From Pelomonas sp. Root405 (GTDB lineage Bacteria > Pseudomonadota > Gammaproteobacteria > Burkholderiales > Burkholderiaceae_C): a stretch of DNA of 64,000 bases. A program made the position numbers and the translations under genes. Below, one piece after another: positions 42,796-50,973 of the stretch. The notes below the pieces were generated by a model, which was not told the origin of the DNA, made no database searches, and saw only the letters and a program-made list of their open reading frames with translations. Location of the stretch: positions 652,075 to 716,074 of the forward strand of contig NZ_LMDU01000001.1 of the NCBI RefSeq assembly GCF_001425165.1, read 5' to 3'. Every line of letters starts with the position of its first letter. The first letter of the stretch is position 1.

Positions 42796-44604
42796 TTGCG
42801 ATCCCTCACTTCAGCATCATCCGTGCCACCTGCCGGCACTGCCCCCACGCCTCGCGGCGACTGGGGCACCGTCAGGCGGCTGCTGCCCTATCTCTGGCTC
42901 TATCGCTGGCGGGTCGGCTTGGCGCTGGCCTTCATGGTCGGCGCCAAGGTCAGCAACGTCGGCGTGCCGCTGCTGCTGAAGAACCTCGTCGACAACCTCG
43001 ATCTGAAACCCGGCCAGCCCCAGGCCATGCTCGTCGTGCCGCTGGGCCTGCTGCTGGCCTACGGCGCGCTGCGGCTGTCGACCTCGCTGTTCACCGAACT
43101 GCGCGAGCTGATCTTCGCCAAGGCCACCGAGGGCACCGCGCGCAGCATCTCGCTGCAGGTGTTCCGGCACTTGCACGAGCTGAGCCTGCGTTTCCACCTG
43201 GAGCGCCAGACCGGCGGCATGACGCGCGACATCGAGCGCGGCACGCGGGCCGTGCATTCGCTGATCAGCTATTCGCTCTACAGCATCGTGCCGACGCTGA
43301 TCGAGGTGGTGCTGGTGCTGACGCTGCTGGGCGTCAAGTTCGACGTCTGGTTCGCCGGCATCACCGTTGCGGCGCTGGTCGTCTACATCGGCTTCACCGT
43401 TGTCGTCACCGAGTGGCGCACCAAGTTCCGCAAGGTGCTCAACGAGCTGGACTCGGTGGCCCACAGCAAGGCCATCGACTCGCTGCTGAACTACGAGACG
43501 GTCAAGTACTTCAACAACGAGGGCTTCGAGGCGACGCGCTACGACGAGAGCCTGGAGAAGCTGCGCAAGGCCCAGCTCAAGAGCCAGACGACCTTGTCCA
43601 TGCTCAACACCGGCCAGCAGCTGATCATCGCCACGGCCCTGGTGCTGATGCTCTGGCGGGCCACGCAGGGCGTCGTCGACGGGCGCATGAGCCTGGGCGA
43701 CCTGGTCATGGTCAACGCCTTCATGATCCAGCTCTACATCCCGTTGAACTTCCTGGGTGTCATCTACCGCGAGATCAAGCAGGCACTGACCGACATCGAG
43801 AAGCTGTTCGGCCTGCTCGACCGCGAACGCGAGATCGCCGACGCGCCCGGCGCCGCCGAGCTGCAGGTGCGCGGCGGCAGCGTCGTCTTCGACGATGTGC
43901 GCTTTGCCTACGACCCGGTGCGGCCCATCCTGCACGGCGTCAGCTTCGAGATCCCGGCCGGCAAGAAGGTGGCGGTCGTCGGCCCCAGTGGCTCGGGCAA
44001 GAGCACGCTGGCGCGGCTGCTCTACCGTTTCTACGACATCGATGGCGGCCAGATCCGCATCGACGGCCAGGACATCCGCACGGTGACCCAGTCCAGCCTG
44101 CGCCGCGCCATCGGCATCGTGCCGCAGGACACCGTGCTCTTCAACGACACCGTGGCCTACAACATCGCCTACGGCCGCCCGGGCGCCAGCCTTGAAGAGG
44201 TGGAAGGGGCCGCGCGCGCGGCCCACATTCACGGCTTCATCAGCGCCACGCCGCTGGGCTACGACACCATGGTTGGCGAGCGGGGGCTGAAGCTGTCCGG
44301 CGGCGAGAAGCAGCGCGTGGCCATCGCGCGCACGTTGCTGAAGAACCCGCCCATCCTCATCTTTGATGAGGCGACGTCGGCACTGGACTCGACCAACGAA
44401 CGCGCCATCCAGGCGGAGCTGGAGTCGGTGGGTCAGAACAAGACCGTCCTGGTCATCGCGCACCGGTTGTCGACGGTCGTCGACGCGCACGAAATCCTGG
44501 TGCTGGAGCAGGGCCGCGTCATCGAGCGCGGCCGGCATGACGCGCTGTTGGCGCGCGGTGGGCGTTACGCCGAGATGTGGCGGCTGCAGCAGTCCGCCGA
44601 CTGA
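42796..44604 (+). CDS. Atm1/HMT1-type ABC transporter (membrane plus ATPase)
   Basis: This half-transporter of about 602 residues probably works as a homodimer. The membrane domain has the Atm1-type core: LFTELRELIFAKATEGTARS, LHELSLRFHLERQTGGMTRD and NYETVKYFNNEGFE. The last of these forms part of the glutathione-conjugate pocket in Atm1 proteins. The NBD is complete: GPSGSGKST, LSGGEKQRVAIA, ILIFDEATSALD and IAHRLS. Family members export glutathione-based metal or sulfur compounds. The start is TTG 42796 or GTG 42823, and the first 20 residues are poorly conserved. Confidence 0.92.
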   Translation: MRSLTSASSVPPAGTAPTPRGDWGTVRRLLPYLWLYRWRVGLALAFMVGAKVSNVGVPLLLKNLVDNLDLKPGQPQAMLVVPLGLLLAYGALRLSTSLFTELRELIFAKATEGTARSISLQVFRHLHELSLRFHLERQTGGMTRDIERGTRAVHSLISYSLYSIVPTLIEVVLVLTLLGVKFDVWFAGITVAALVVYIGFTVVVTEWRTKFRKVLNELDSVAHSKAIDSLLNYETVKYFNNEGFEATRYDESLEKLRKAQLKSQTTLSMLNTGQQLIIATALVLMLWRATQGVVDGRMSLGDLVMVNAFMIQLYIPLNFLGVIYREIKQALTDIEKLFGLLDREREIADAPGAAELQVRGGSVVFDDVRFAYDPVRPILHGVSFEIPAGKKVAVVGPSGSGKSTLARLLYRFYDIDGGQIRIDGQDIRTVTQSSLRRAIGIVPQDTVLFNDTVAYNIAYGRPGASLEEVEGAARAAHIHGFISATPLGYDTMVGERGLKLSGGEKQRVAIARTLLKNPPILIFDEATSALDSTNERAIQAELESVGQNKTVLVIAHRLSTVVDAHEILVLEQGRVIERGRHDALLARGGRYAEMWRLQQSAD

Positions 44605-44610
44605 CGGCGA

Positions 44611-44928
44611 TCAATGCGGCTTTTTCGGCTTGTCGAAGCTCTTGGGCCGGTAGACGTTGCCGTCCCACTCGCCGTCCACGCGGCCATCGCCCTGCTGGGC
44701 CGACTGCCGCGCCTTGCGGATGACGCGTTCGGCCTCAAGGGCCGCCGCACGGGTTTGGCGCTGGCGGCGCCGCCAGCCGGTGGCGCGGTCTATCTGGCCG
44801 CGGACCCAGCCGCCCAGCCTTGCCAAGGCGGCATCCGTCCGGGCACGCGCGCGGTAGGGCAGGGCCATGTGCACCGCCAGTGCGATGCAGGCGGCAAGGC
44901 CAAGGGCGGCGAGCACGGTGCTGAACAT
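44611..44928 (-). CDS. Small membrane-anchored hypothetical protein
   Basis: This 105-residue protein starts MFSTVLAALGLAACIALAVHMALP, a single N-terminal membrane helix. A basic cytoplasmic stretch (RRRQRQTRAAALEAERVIRKARQ) and a tail GEWDGNVYRPKSFDKPKKPH follow. The tail resembles that of small Burkholderiales inner-membrane proteins without known function. It is the third gene after the 79-residue protein and UPF0149 genes and is convergent with the Atm1-type transporter, 6 bases away. Confidence 0.7.
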   Translation of the reverse strand: MFSTVLAALGLAACIALAVHMALPYRARARTDAALARLGGWVRGQIDRATGWRRRQRQTRAAALEAERVIRKARQSAQQGDGRVDGEWDGNVYRPKSFDKPKKPH

Positions 44929-44980
44929 GGCTTGAGTTTGACCTAAACCGCCGTCCGGGGCCACCTGCGTTGGAGGGATG

Positions 44981-45604
44981 TCAGGCTTTCTCGCCGGCGT
45001 TCTGGCGAATGGCCCACAGCGCCAGCATGGCGTCAGGAATCTTCCGGCTTGCCGCGTCCCGCTCGGCGGCGCTGCCCTCGGCCAGGCCGCCGTCCTCGCC
45101 GGCCAGGGCAGCAATCGGCGCCAGCAGCTCGGCCGTGTCATCGGCGTCGAACAGCGGGCCCCAGGCCTCGGGCGCCAAGTCCACGGCCAGCAGGAAGCCG
45201 GCCGCCCAGTCCTCGGCGTCGGCGTACTCGGTGTCCTCGTCGTCGCCGTCGGCGAAGCTGAAGATGGGCTCCCAGCCCTGCGGATGCTGGGTCCAGGCGG
45301 TGGCGATGGACTGCAGCTGCCGCAGCACCAGCATGACGACCTTCTTGCGCTGCTTGCCGCTGGCGAACGGCGCCGGGTCGTGCTCGCCGTCGCCGCCCCA
45401 GATCAAGGGCAGCCAGGCCTCGCCGGGCAGGTCGGCGAGATCCAGCCCAGGCGTCAGCAGCAGCGCGGCCAGGTAGCCGTCCAGCGCCTCGATGTTCATC
45501 GCGGCGTCGGTCGGCAGCGCGCCCAGCAGCTCGTCGAGGTCGTTGAGTTCCTCGTCGGACAGCGGACGGTTGTCGGAGGCAGGGTTGTAGTGGGGATAGT
45601 TCAT
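44981..45604 (-). CDS. UPF0149 (YecA/YgfB) family protein
   Basis: This 207-residue acidic, alpha-helical protein begins MNYPHYNPASDNRPLSDEELNDLDELL. Family markers are NIEALDGYLAALLLTPG, WLPLIWGGD and EDWAAGFLLAVDLAPEAWGPL. The C-terminal SEC-C zinc motif of YecA is absent, so it is closer to YgfB-like proteins. Function in the cell is unclear. It lies 13 bases after the upstream 79-residue gene and is likely cotranscribed. Confidence 0.88.
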   Translation of the reverse strand: MNYPHYNPASDNRPLSDEELNDLDELLGALPTDAAMNIEALDGYLAALLLTPGLDLADLPGEAWLPLIWGGDGEHDPAPFASGKQRKKVVMLVLRQLQSIATAWTQHPQGWEPIFSFADGDDEDTEYADAEDWAAGFLLAVDLAPEAWGPLFDADDTAELLAPIAALAGEDGGLAEGSAAERDAASRKIPDAMLALWAIRQNAGEKA

Positions 45605-45617
45605 GCGCGTGGTCCGT

Positions 45618-45857
45618 TCAGCCGTGCCGGCCGTGGCGGCTCTTGGGTTTCTTGCTGTCGACCTCGGTCAGCTGGGCCTTCAGCAAGGCCATCAACACGC
45701 GGGCGTTGGCTTCCGTCATGAGGATGACGGTGCTGGGTTCGATGCCTTCGATGGGCGTCTTGGGCGCCACCGTCGCGTCCACCTTGAACATGAGCTGGCC
45801 ATGCTGGTTGGCGGACGCGGCCTTGAACTTTTGAATCTCGATCTGATGCGTCTTCAT
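45618..45857 (-). CDS. Short conserved hypothetical protein (79 residues)
   Basis: This protein starts [21 protein letters not shown] after a GAGGGG ribosome site, which fixes the ATG at 45857. It has one compact alpha/beta region ([39 protein letters not shown]) and a basic tail [12 protein letters not shown] do not recognise a named family, but the spacing and codon use look like a real gene. It is the first gene of an operon with UPF0149 and is divergent from the transposase-like gene. Confidence 0.72.
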   Translation of the reverse strand: MKTHQIEIQKFKAASANQHGQLMFKVDATVAPKTPIEGIEPSTVILMTEANARVLMALLKAQLTEVDSKKPKSRHGRHG

Positions 45858-45901
45858 CCCCTCATCTTGCCATTCCCCGCCAGCCGACATAAGGTCGCCC
45901 C

Positions 45902-46747
45902 ATGGCGCGGCCTGCTCGACTCGAGATTGCCGGCGCGGTCTACCTGATCGGCGCCCATTGCCCGTCCGAGACCGGGCGGCTTGCGTTCGCCGACGACGCG
46001 GACCGCGCCGAGATGCGCGCACTGCTGGCCCAGGCGCTGCACCGCTTCGATGCCCAGCCCCTGGCCTATGCGCTGATGCCCGAGCATTACGACCTGCTGC
46101 TGTTCACGCGGCGCGCCAACCTGTCGCAGCTGATGCGCCATGTGAACGGCGTCTACACCCAGCACCAGCAGCGCCGCCACCGCTTCAGCGGCCCCTTGTT
46201 CCAGGGGCGGTTCCATGCCGTGCTGGTCGACCGCGAGCGCCATCTGCTGGATGCCTGCCGCTATGTCGACTTGAATCCGGTGCGTCTGCGCCTGGCGCGG
46301 GGTGCGGCCGACTGGCCGGGCTCCAGCTTCCGGGCCCTGGCCGGCATGGAGCCCGCGCCCGAATGGCTGGACGTCGATGGCCTGCACACCCATCTGCTGG
46401 GCCGCCCGGCGACCACGCCCGCCCAGCACCGCCTGGCCGGCGAGCGCTATGCGCGGCTGGTGGCCTCCGAGCCCGGCCTGCAACTGTGGCCGGGCCGGCT
46501 GCGCGAGCAGATCTTCCTGGGCGATGCCGACTTCGCTGCGCGCATGCGTGCCGCTGCGGGCGCGCCGCGCCGCGCGGCTCGCCCCGCGTTCGGCGAATGG
46601 CTGAGGCGCGCCGGCGGCATCCGCGAGCAGGCGCTGTGGCTGGCCCACACCCAGGGCGGCGTTGCGATGACGGAGCTGGCAGGCCAGCTCGGCCTGTCGG
46701 TGTCGCGCATCAGCCGGCTGATCGCCGCTGCGGAGCGCGCGGTTTGA
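45902..46747 (+). CDS. REP-associated tyrosine transposase-like protein (Y1 fold) with altered HUH motif
   Basis: This 281-residue protein of the IS200/RAYT-like Y1 transposase superfamily begins [19 protein letters not shown]. The metal motif normally His-U-His reads PEHYDLLL, so His62 is kept but the second His is Asp64. The tyrosine region [14 protein letters not shown] (Tyr121) is intact, as is [15 protein letters not shown]. The C-terminal third ends in a helix-turn-helix ([19 protein letters not shown]). There are no terminal repeats, so it is a resident gene and not a mobile element. It could be domesticated or inactive. Confidence 0.85.
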   Translation: MARPARLEIAGAVYLIGAHCPSETGRLAFADDADRAEMRALLAQALHRFDAQPLAYALMPEHYDLLLFTRRANLSQLMRHVNGVYTQHQQRRHRFSGPLFQGRFHAVLVDRERHLLDACRYVDLNPVRLRLARGAADWPGSSFRALAGMEPAPEWLDVDGLHTHLLGRPATTPAQHRLAGERYARLVASEPGLQLWPGRLREQIFLGDADFAARMRAAAGAPRRAARPAFGEWLRRAGGIREQALWLAHTQGGVAMTELAGQLGLSVSRISRLIAAAERAV

Positions 46748-47577
46748 AGCGCCGCGCGCTGCTGCTGGCCGGCTTGCCGCTGTCGGTCCGTGCCGACGCC
46801 TACGCCGGCCCCATCTTCGACGCCCACCTTCACTACAACGATGACGCCCAGGCGCCCCATCCGCCGGCCGATGTGCTGGCGCGCATGGCGCGGGCCGGCG
46901 TGCGCGGCGCCCTCGTCAACAGCCGGCCCAATGACGGCACGCTCCGGCTGGTCGCGGCGGCCGGCCCGCAGTGGGTGCCCTTCATCCGCCTGTACCGCAA
47001 CCGCGCCGACTACACCGGTTGGTTCGCCGACGACAGCATCCGCCGCATGGTGCTGGACCTGCTCTCCAAGGGCAGCCCGGCCGGTCCTTTCCGTGGGCTC
47101 GGCGAGTTCCATCTCTACGACAGCGCCAATGCCGATGGCCCGACTGCCATCGCGTTGATGAAGCTGGCCCGCGAGCGCGGCCTCACGGTGTTGGCGCATG
47201 TGGACGATGTCGCCGTCGACAAGCTGCTGGGCCACGCGCCCGGTGCCTCGCTGATCTGGGCCCACACCGGTATCTCCGGCGAGCCGCTGTCGCGGGTGCA
47301 GGAGTTGTTCACCAAGCACCCGGGCCTGCGCGGCGAGCTGTCCTACCGCCCGGGCATCACGTTCGACGGCAAGCTCAGCGACGACTGGCGCGCGCTGATG
47401 ACCCGCCATGCCGAGCGCTTCATGATCGGCTCCGACACCTGGGTCACGCCACGCTGGCAGCATTACGAAGGACTGTTCGCCGACTACCGCGCCTGGCTGG
47501 GCCAACTGCCGCCCGAGGTCGCGCAGCGCATCGCCTGGGGCAACGCGGCCGAACTCTTCAAGCTCACAGCTGCTTGA
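46744..47577 (+). CDS. Exported metal-dependent amidohydrolase
   Basis: This 277-residue TIM-barrel hydrolase starts at TTG 46744, overlapping the transposase-like stop (TTGA). The leader is [18 protein letters not shown], a short Sec/Tat-like signal. Metal ligands are visible in IFDAHLHYN (His-X-His), [23 protein letters not shown] and MIGSDTWV (Asp). The substrate is not known. Its 3' end overlaps the convergent response-regulator gene by 14 bases. Confidence 0.83.
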   Translation: MKRRALLLAGLPLSVRADAYAGPIFDAHLHYNDDAQAPHPPADVLARMARAGVRGALVNSRPNDGTLRLVAAAGPQWVPFIRLYRNRADYTGWFADDSIRRMVLDLLSKGSPAGPFRGLGEFHLYDSANADGPTAIALMKLARERGLTVLAHVDDVAVDKLLGHAPGASLIWAHTGISGEPLSRVQELFTKHPGLRGELSYRPGITFDGKLSDDWRALMTRHAERFMIGSDTWVTPRWQHYEGLFADYRAWLGQLPPEVAQRIAWGNAAELFKLTAA

Positions 47578-48304
47578 AGCGGTGCGCGTAGGCCGGGCTG
47601 ACCTCCAGCGTCTCCGGCCTGTCCTTCAGCGCGATGCTGAGCTTGCCGCTCAGCGAGCGGCTGACCGACTTGATGGCGCGCGCGTTGACGATGGTCGAGC
47701 GGTGCACCTGCCAGAAGTGCTCGCCGTCCAGGCGCGCGACGAGGTCTTTCAGCGGCACGGAGATCAACGCCTCGTTGTCGGCCGTGACGACGGCGACGTA
47801 TTTGTGGTCGGCGCGGAAATAAGCGACGTCCTCGACGGTGATCAGCTGCAGCTCGCGGCCGCGCTGCACGGTGATCCAGCGCAGCGGTTCGGCGGCGGCA
47901 GCGCTCGCCGTGCGGGCGGCCAGGCCGCCGAGGTCGGCCGGCGGCTGGGTCAGGCGCTCCTTCAGGCGCAGCAGCGTCTTGGCCATGCGCACGGGGTCCA
48001 GCGGCTTGAGCAGGTAGCCGACGGCGCCCTCGTCGAAGGCCTGCACCGCGTAGCGCTCATGGGCCGTGATGAAGACGACATGGGCACGGCGGCCGATGAG
48101 CTGGGCCACCGCCAGGCCCGACAGCCCCGGCATCTGCACGTCCAGGAAGCAGACCTCGGGCGCCAGCTGCTCGACCAGGCGCAGCGCCTCGTGGCCGTCG
48201 CGCGCCATGGCGACGATGCGCGCCTCGGGCCACTGGCGCAGCAACTCCTCCCGGATCTCGGCGGCCAGCAGGGCTTCGTCTTCGGCAATCAGGACGCGGG
48301 TCAT
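47564..48304 (-). CDS. LytTR-family response regulator (LytR/AlgR type)
   Basis: This 246-residue DNA-binding regulator has a receiver domain at 1-120 with the acidic pair Glu8-Asp9, the phospho-acceptor Asp55 in [12 protein letters not shown], and Lys in YLLKPLDPV. The LytTR DNA-binding domain covers about 140-246 ([34 protein letters not shown]). It is the last gene of the four-gene operon and overlaps the kinase-like gene by 4 bases. Its probable target is the paired direct repeat upstream of this same operon. Confidence 0.94.
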   Translation of the reverse strand: MTRVLIAEDEALLAAEIREELLRQWPEARIVAMARDGHEALRLVEQLAPEVCFLDVQMPGLSGLAVAQLIGRRAHVVFITAHERYAVQAFDEGAVGYLLKPLDPVRMAKTLLRLKERLTQPPADLGGLAARTASAAAAEPLRWITVQRGRELQLITVEDVAYFRADHKYVAVVTADNEALISVPLKDLVARLDGEHFWQVHRSTIVNARAIKSVSRSLSGKLSIALKDRPETLEVSPAYAHRFKQL

Positions 48305-49311
48305 GTCGGCACGGGCCAGGTCAAGGTGAAGGCGGGCAATTCTTCAGCAAGCAGTTCGAGGTGCGCTTCGGCGCCATGCACGGCGCGCAGGCGCTGCGCC
48401 AGTTCAGCCACGGGCACACGCATCGCTGCGCGCTGCACATCCGGTCCCAGCGCCTGCAGGCGCAGCTCGGCCCGGCCGGGGCTGTGCTGCAGCGACAGGC
48501 TCCACAGCGTCGTACCTTCGTCCAGCAGCGGGCGCGCCAGGGGCAGCAGCACCATCGGCGCAAGCGGCCAGTCGGCGGGCTCGGCGAGGCCTGCCAGATG
48601 CAGGCGCTCGGTGTGCTGCGCGTCGGTGCTGACCAGCATGGCATAGGCGCGCAGCGCGGCGATCTCGCGCGCCAGCGTCGACACCTCGGCCTCGACGTGC
48701 GGCTGCAGCGCGCGCAGCAGGTCGATCAGCGCCGCCAGCCGCGCCTGGGCACGCTGCGGCTGCGTCAGCAGCTCGGCGTCGATGGCGGCCAGGCGTTCGG
48801 ACAGCAGGGCCGGGTCGACGCGCGCCTGCAGCGCCAGCAGCTGCGTGGCCGCGAGCTGGCGCCCGCGCTGCGCCGCTGCGTCCTGCAGCGCGGCCAGGTG
48901 GGCCTGTGCGCGCTGCGAGAAGCGCAGCTGCACGTAGACAGCCACGCCCAGGCCATGCCAGATCAGCGTCGTGCTGGCGAGCCCAAAGTCGTTCTCCCAG
49001 GTCCACCAGTCGGCCTTGCCGAGCAGCGGATACAGCTGCGGCGCGATGACCCAGATGCCGCCCCCCACCGTCAGCACGACGACGCCCATGTAGGCCGGCC
49101 AGGCCGGCAGCCGGCCGGCGTCCACCAGCGCGTCGGCCAGGCGCAGCAGCAGCACGGCCGGCACGCCGAACTGGATGACGTTGTAGGCCAGCGCGTTCAG
49201 CAGCTCGGCGCCGAACAGCACGCTCGACAGCGGCGTGCCATTGGCCACCAGCGTGGCGGTGCCGACCAGCAGCATCCAGCCGGCGTCGCCGGGCTTCAGC
49301 GTCAAGGCCAT
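48301..49311 (-). CDS. LytS-like membrane protein with degenerate kinase domain (pseudokinase)
   Basis: This 336-residue protein starts MALTLKPGDAGWMLLVGT and has four or five N-terminal membrane segments (to about residue 135), then a coiled stretch. The position of the LytS phospho-acceptor motif (QxxPHFLFN) reads LQARVDPALLSERL, with Ala168 in place of His. The N-box (usually ENAIKHG) reads RPLLDEG, and the glycine loops are lost. The kinase fold thus remains in outline without catalytic residues. The gene lies between an intact kinase and the response regulator, with 10- and 4-base overlaps. Its inferred role is as a sensor or regulator subunit. Confidence 0.8.
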   Translation of the reverse strand: MALTLKPGDAGWMLLVGTATLVANGTPLSSVLFGAELLNALAYNVIQFGVPAVLLLRLADALVDAGRLPAWPAYMGVVVLTVGGGIWVIAPQLYPLLGKADWWTWENDFGLASTTLIWHGLGVAVYVQLRFSQRAQAHLAALQDAAAQRGRQLAATQLLALQARVDPALLSERLAAIDAELLTQPQRAQARLAALIDLLRALQPHVEAEVSTLAREIAALRAYAMLVSTDAQHTERLHLAGLAEPADWPLAPMVLLPLARPLLDEGTTLWSLSLQHSPGRAELRLQALGPDVQRAAMRVPVAELAQRLRAVHGAEAHLELLAEELPAFTLTWPVPT

Positions 49312-50399
49312 GGCAGGTGGACGCGGGCGATCAAGCCGCGTGGCTGGTTCAGGTGCAGGCTCAGGCGCGCTTCGCTGCCATGCGCCGCCGCCAGCCGCGC
49401 GCGCAGCGTGGCCAGGCCGGTGCCGCTCCCGCTGGCACTGCCCATGCCGGCGCCGGTGTCGGCCACTTCCAGCCGCAGCAGGCCGGGCTCGTCGGGGTCG
49501 AGCAGGGCGCGCACGCAAATCTCACCACCTTCCACTTGCGGCCCGATGCCGTGCTTGATGGCGTTCTCGGCCAGCGTCAGCAGGCAGGTGGACGGCACGA
49601 TGACGTCGTCGAGCCCCGGTGCCACCTCGAAATGCAGCGTCAGCCGGTCCGGCCCGATGCGCCGCTGGTGCAGGGCCAGGAAGGCGGCGACCAGTTCAAG
49701 TTCGCGAGCCAGCGGCGTTTCGGCCTGGCGCAACTCGGGCAGAGCGGCGGCCAGGTAGCGGCGCAGGTCGGCCAGCATGGCGTGCGCGGCGGCGGTGTCG
49801 GTGCGTGCCAAGCGGCGCAGGTGGGCCAGCGTGTTGAACAGGAAATGCGGCTCGACCTGGGCCTGCAGCAGCGCCGCACGGGCCGCGTCGAGCTGGCGCG
49901 CCTGGTCCTGCTCGGCGCGGCGCAGCGTCTCGGCGGCAGCCTGCCCATGCTGGCCGCGCTGGCGGTACTCCAGGCCGAGGCAGACGCAGCTGGCGAAGGT
50001 CAGCAGCACCTGCAGCGTGTAGGCGCTGATCTCGCCGTGCGGCGGGCCGATGGTGCGCAGCCAGCTGTTGATCTGCAGGAAAACCAGCGTCAGCCCGCCA
50101 ATCTGCAAGGCGAGTCCCCAGCGCCTCGCGGCCGGTTCGCACGGCAGCCAGCGCTGCGTCAGCGCCGCGCCCAGCCACAGCCCCCACAACAGCAGCGCCA
50201 AGCCGAAGCCACCGCTCATGCTGGGCTTGACGGCGCAGCCGTGGTCGCCCGGGCCATCGGGCCACAGTGAGCAACGCACGGCACCGGGCAGCATCAGGGC
50301 CAGTGCGAGCAGGGCGCTCAAGGCGGCTGCGGCCAGCATGGCACGCCAACGCGGCAGCGCGACGGTGTCGCCTGGGCTTGGCGGGGCGGCTGGTGGCAT
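49302..50399 (-). CDS. LytS/YehU-type sensor histidine kinase
   Basis: This 365-residue membrane kinase has four hydrophobic segments at about 20-165 (for example WRAMLAAAALSALLALAL) and a coiled linker. The His-kinase motif is QAQVEPHFLFNTLAHL, with phospho-acceptor His185. The ATPase N-box is LTLAENAIKHGIG and the G-boxes are VADTGAGMG and GSGTGLATLRARL. All catalytic parts are present. It should phosphorylate the LytTR regulator encoded two genes downstream, and it overlaps the pseudokinase gene by 10 bases. Confidence 0.92.
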   Translation of the reverse strand: MPPAAPPSPGDTVALPRWRAMLAAAALSALLALALMLPGAVRCSLWPDGPGDHGCAVKPSMSGGFGLALLLWGLWLGAALTQRWLPCEPAARRWGLALQIGGLTLVFLQINSWLRTIGPPHGEISAYTLQVLLTFASCVCLGLEYRQRGQHGQAAAETLRRAEQDQARQLDAARAALLQAQVEPHFLFNTLAHLRRLARTDTAAAHAMLADLRRYLAAALPELRQAETPLARELELVAAFLALHQRRIGPDRLTLHFEVAPGLDDVIVPSTCLLTLAENAIKHGIGPQVEGGEICVRALLDPDEPGLLRLEVADTGAGMGSASGSGTGLATLRARLAAAHGSEARLSLHLNQPRGLIARVHLPWP

Positions 50400-50413
50400 G
50401 GTTGGGGCGGGTA

Positions 50414-50770
50414 TCAGCGTGGCGTGGCCTGGGCCAGGGTGGCCGAGGCGGCGGCCGCGACGGTGGGGGGCGTGGGCTCGGCGAAGCGGATGTTAAGGAC
50501 GTAGCGCTGCGGCGTGCCGCGCTCGCAGTCCAGCGCTTGCAGGGCGATGCGCACGGGGCTGCGATAGACGCGCGAACCGTCCAGCGCGATGAGCTGGGCG
50601 CGGCCGTCGGCACCCACCTCGAACTCGACGCGCACTTCGCCGTCGAAACCGATGCGCTGCTTGGCGCTGGCCAGGTATTCAGTCAGCTGCTCGCCCACCT
50701 GCGGGCAGGCGGCGGGGGCGGCAAAGGCGGGGGCGGCGGCAAGCAGCAAGAGGGGCAGCAGGGGCTTCAT
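50414..50770 (-). CDS. Small secreted TonB_C-like protein heading the LytS/LytR operon
   Basis: This 118-residue exported protein has the signal peptide MKPLLPLLLLAAAPAFAAPAA. The mature part (RIGFDGEVRVEFEVGADGRAQLIALDGSRVYRSPVRIALQAL) resembles the TonB C-terminal fold, and a Pro/Ala tail follows. A GGAG ribosome site 6 bases upstream selects the ATG at 50770 over the ATG at 50782, which overlaps that site. The stop is 14 bases before the sensor kinase, so it is the first gene of the operon and a candidate periplasmic partner of the sensors. Confidence 0.78.
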   Translation of the reverse strand: MKPLLPLLLLAAAPAFAAPAACPQVGEQLTEYLASAKQRIGFDGEVRVEFEVGADGRAQLIALDGSRVYRSPVRIALQALDCERGTPQRYVLNIRFAEPTPPTVAAAASATLAQATPR

Positions 50771-50776
50771 GGCGAT

Positions 50777-50780
50777 CTCC
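50777..50780 (-). promoter_or_regulatory. Ribosome binding site fixing the start of the TonB_C-like gene
   Basis: On the minus strand GGAG lies 6 bases before the ATG at 50770. It is formed by the end of the competing upstream ATG at 50782, so only the downstream start has a proper site, and that start also gives the cleaner signal peptide. Confidence 0.5.
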
Positions 50781-50802
50781 ATGGCGGTTGGCGACAGACG
50801 CA

Positions 50803-50830
50803 AAGTTAAAGATCGTTACGAGCCTGGTCA
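50803..50830 (-). promoter_or_regulatory. Candidate promoter of the LytS/LytR operon
   Basis: Reading on the minus strand, a TGACCA box (50830-50825) and a TAACTT box (50808-50803) are separated by 16 bases, in the only AT-richer stretch before the operon. The match to consensus is weak, as expected for a promoter that needs an activator. Confidence 0.3.
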
Positions 50831-50840
50831 GCTGGCGCCG

Positions 50841-50870
50841 GACGAAGCCCAGGGTTCACCCGACGAAGCC
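50841..50870. promoter_or_regulatory. Paired 9-bp direct repeats, candidate LytTR binding site
   Basis: GACGAAGCC occurs exactly at 50841-50849 and again at 50862-50870, a 21-base period (12-base spacer, two helical turns). On the operon strand each reads GGCTTCGTC, whose last six bases equal the TTCGTC core of AlgR sites. LytTR regulators bind such spaced direct repeats. The pair lies 11 bases upstream of the candidate promoter of the operon. Confidence 0.5.
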
Positions 50871-50973
50871 GGGCCACTGCCCGACGGCGCGACGGCACCA
50901 TGACTTACGACAGACCGCCAGCGCCGCCCGCCGGAGCGCTTAAGCTGCTGGCCCAGTCGAACGAGGAGACGAC

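Noticed and set aside
45902-46747. Complete insertion sequence
   Set aside because: No terminal inverted or subterminal palindromes, no target duplication, and an altered HUH motif.
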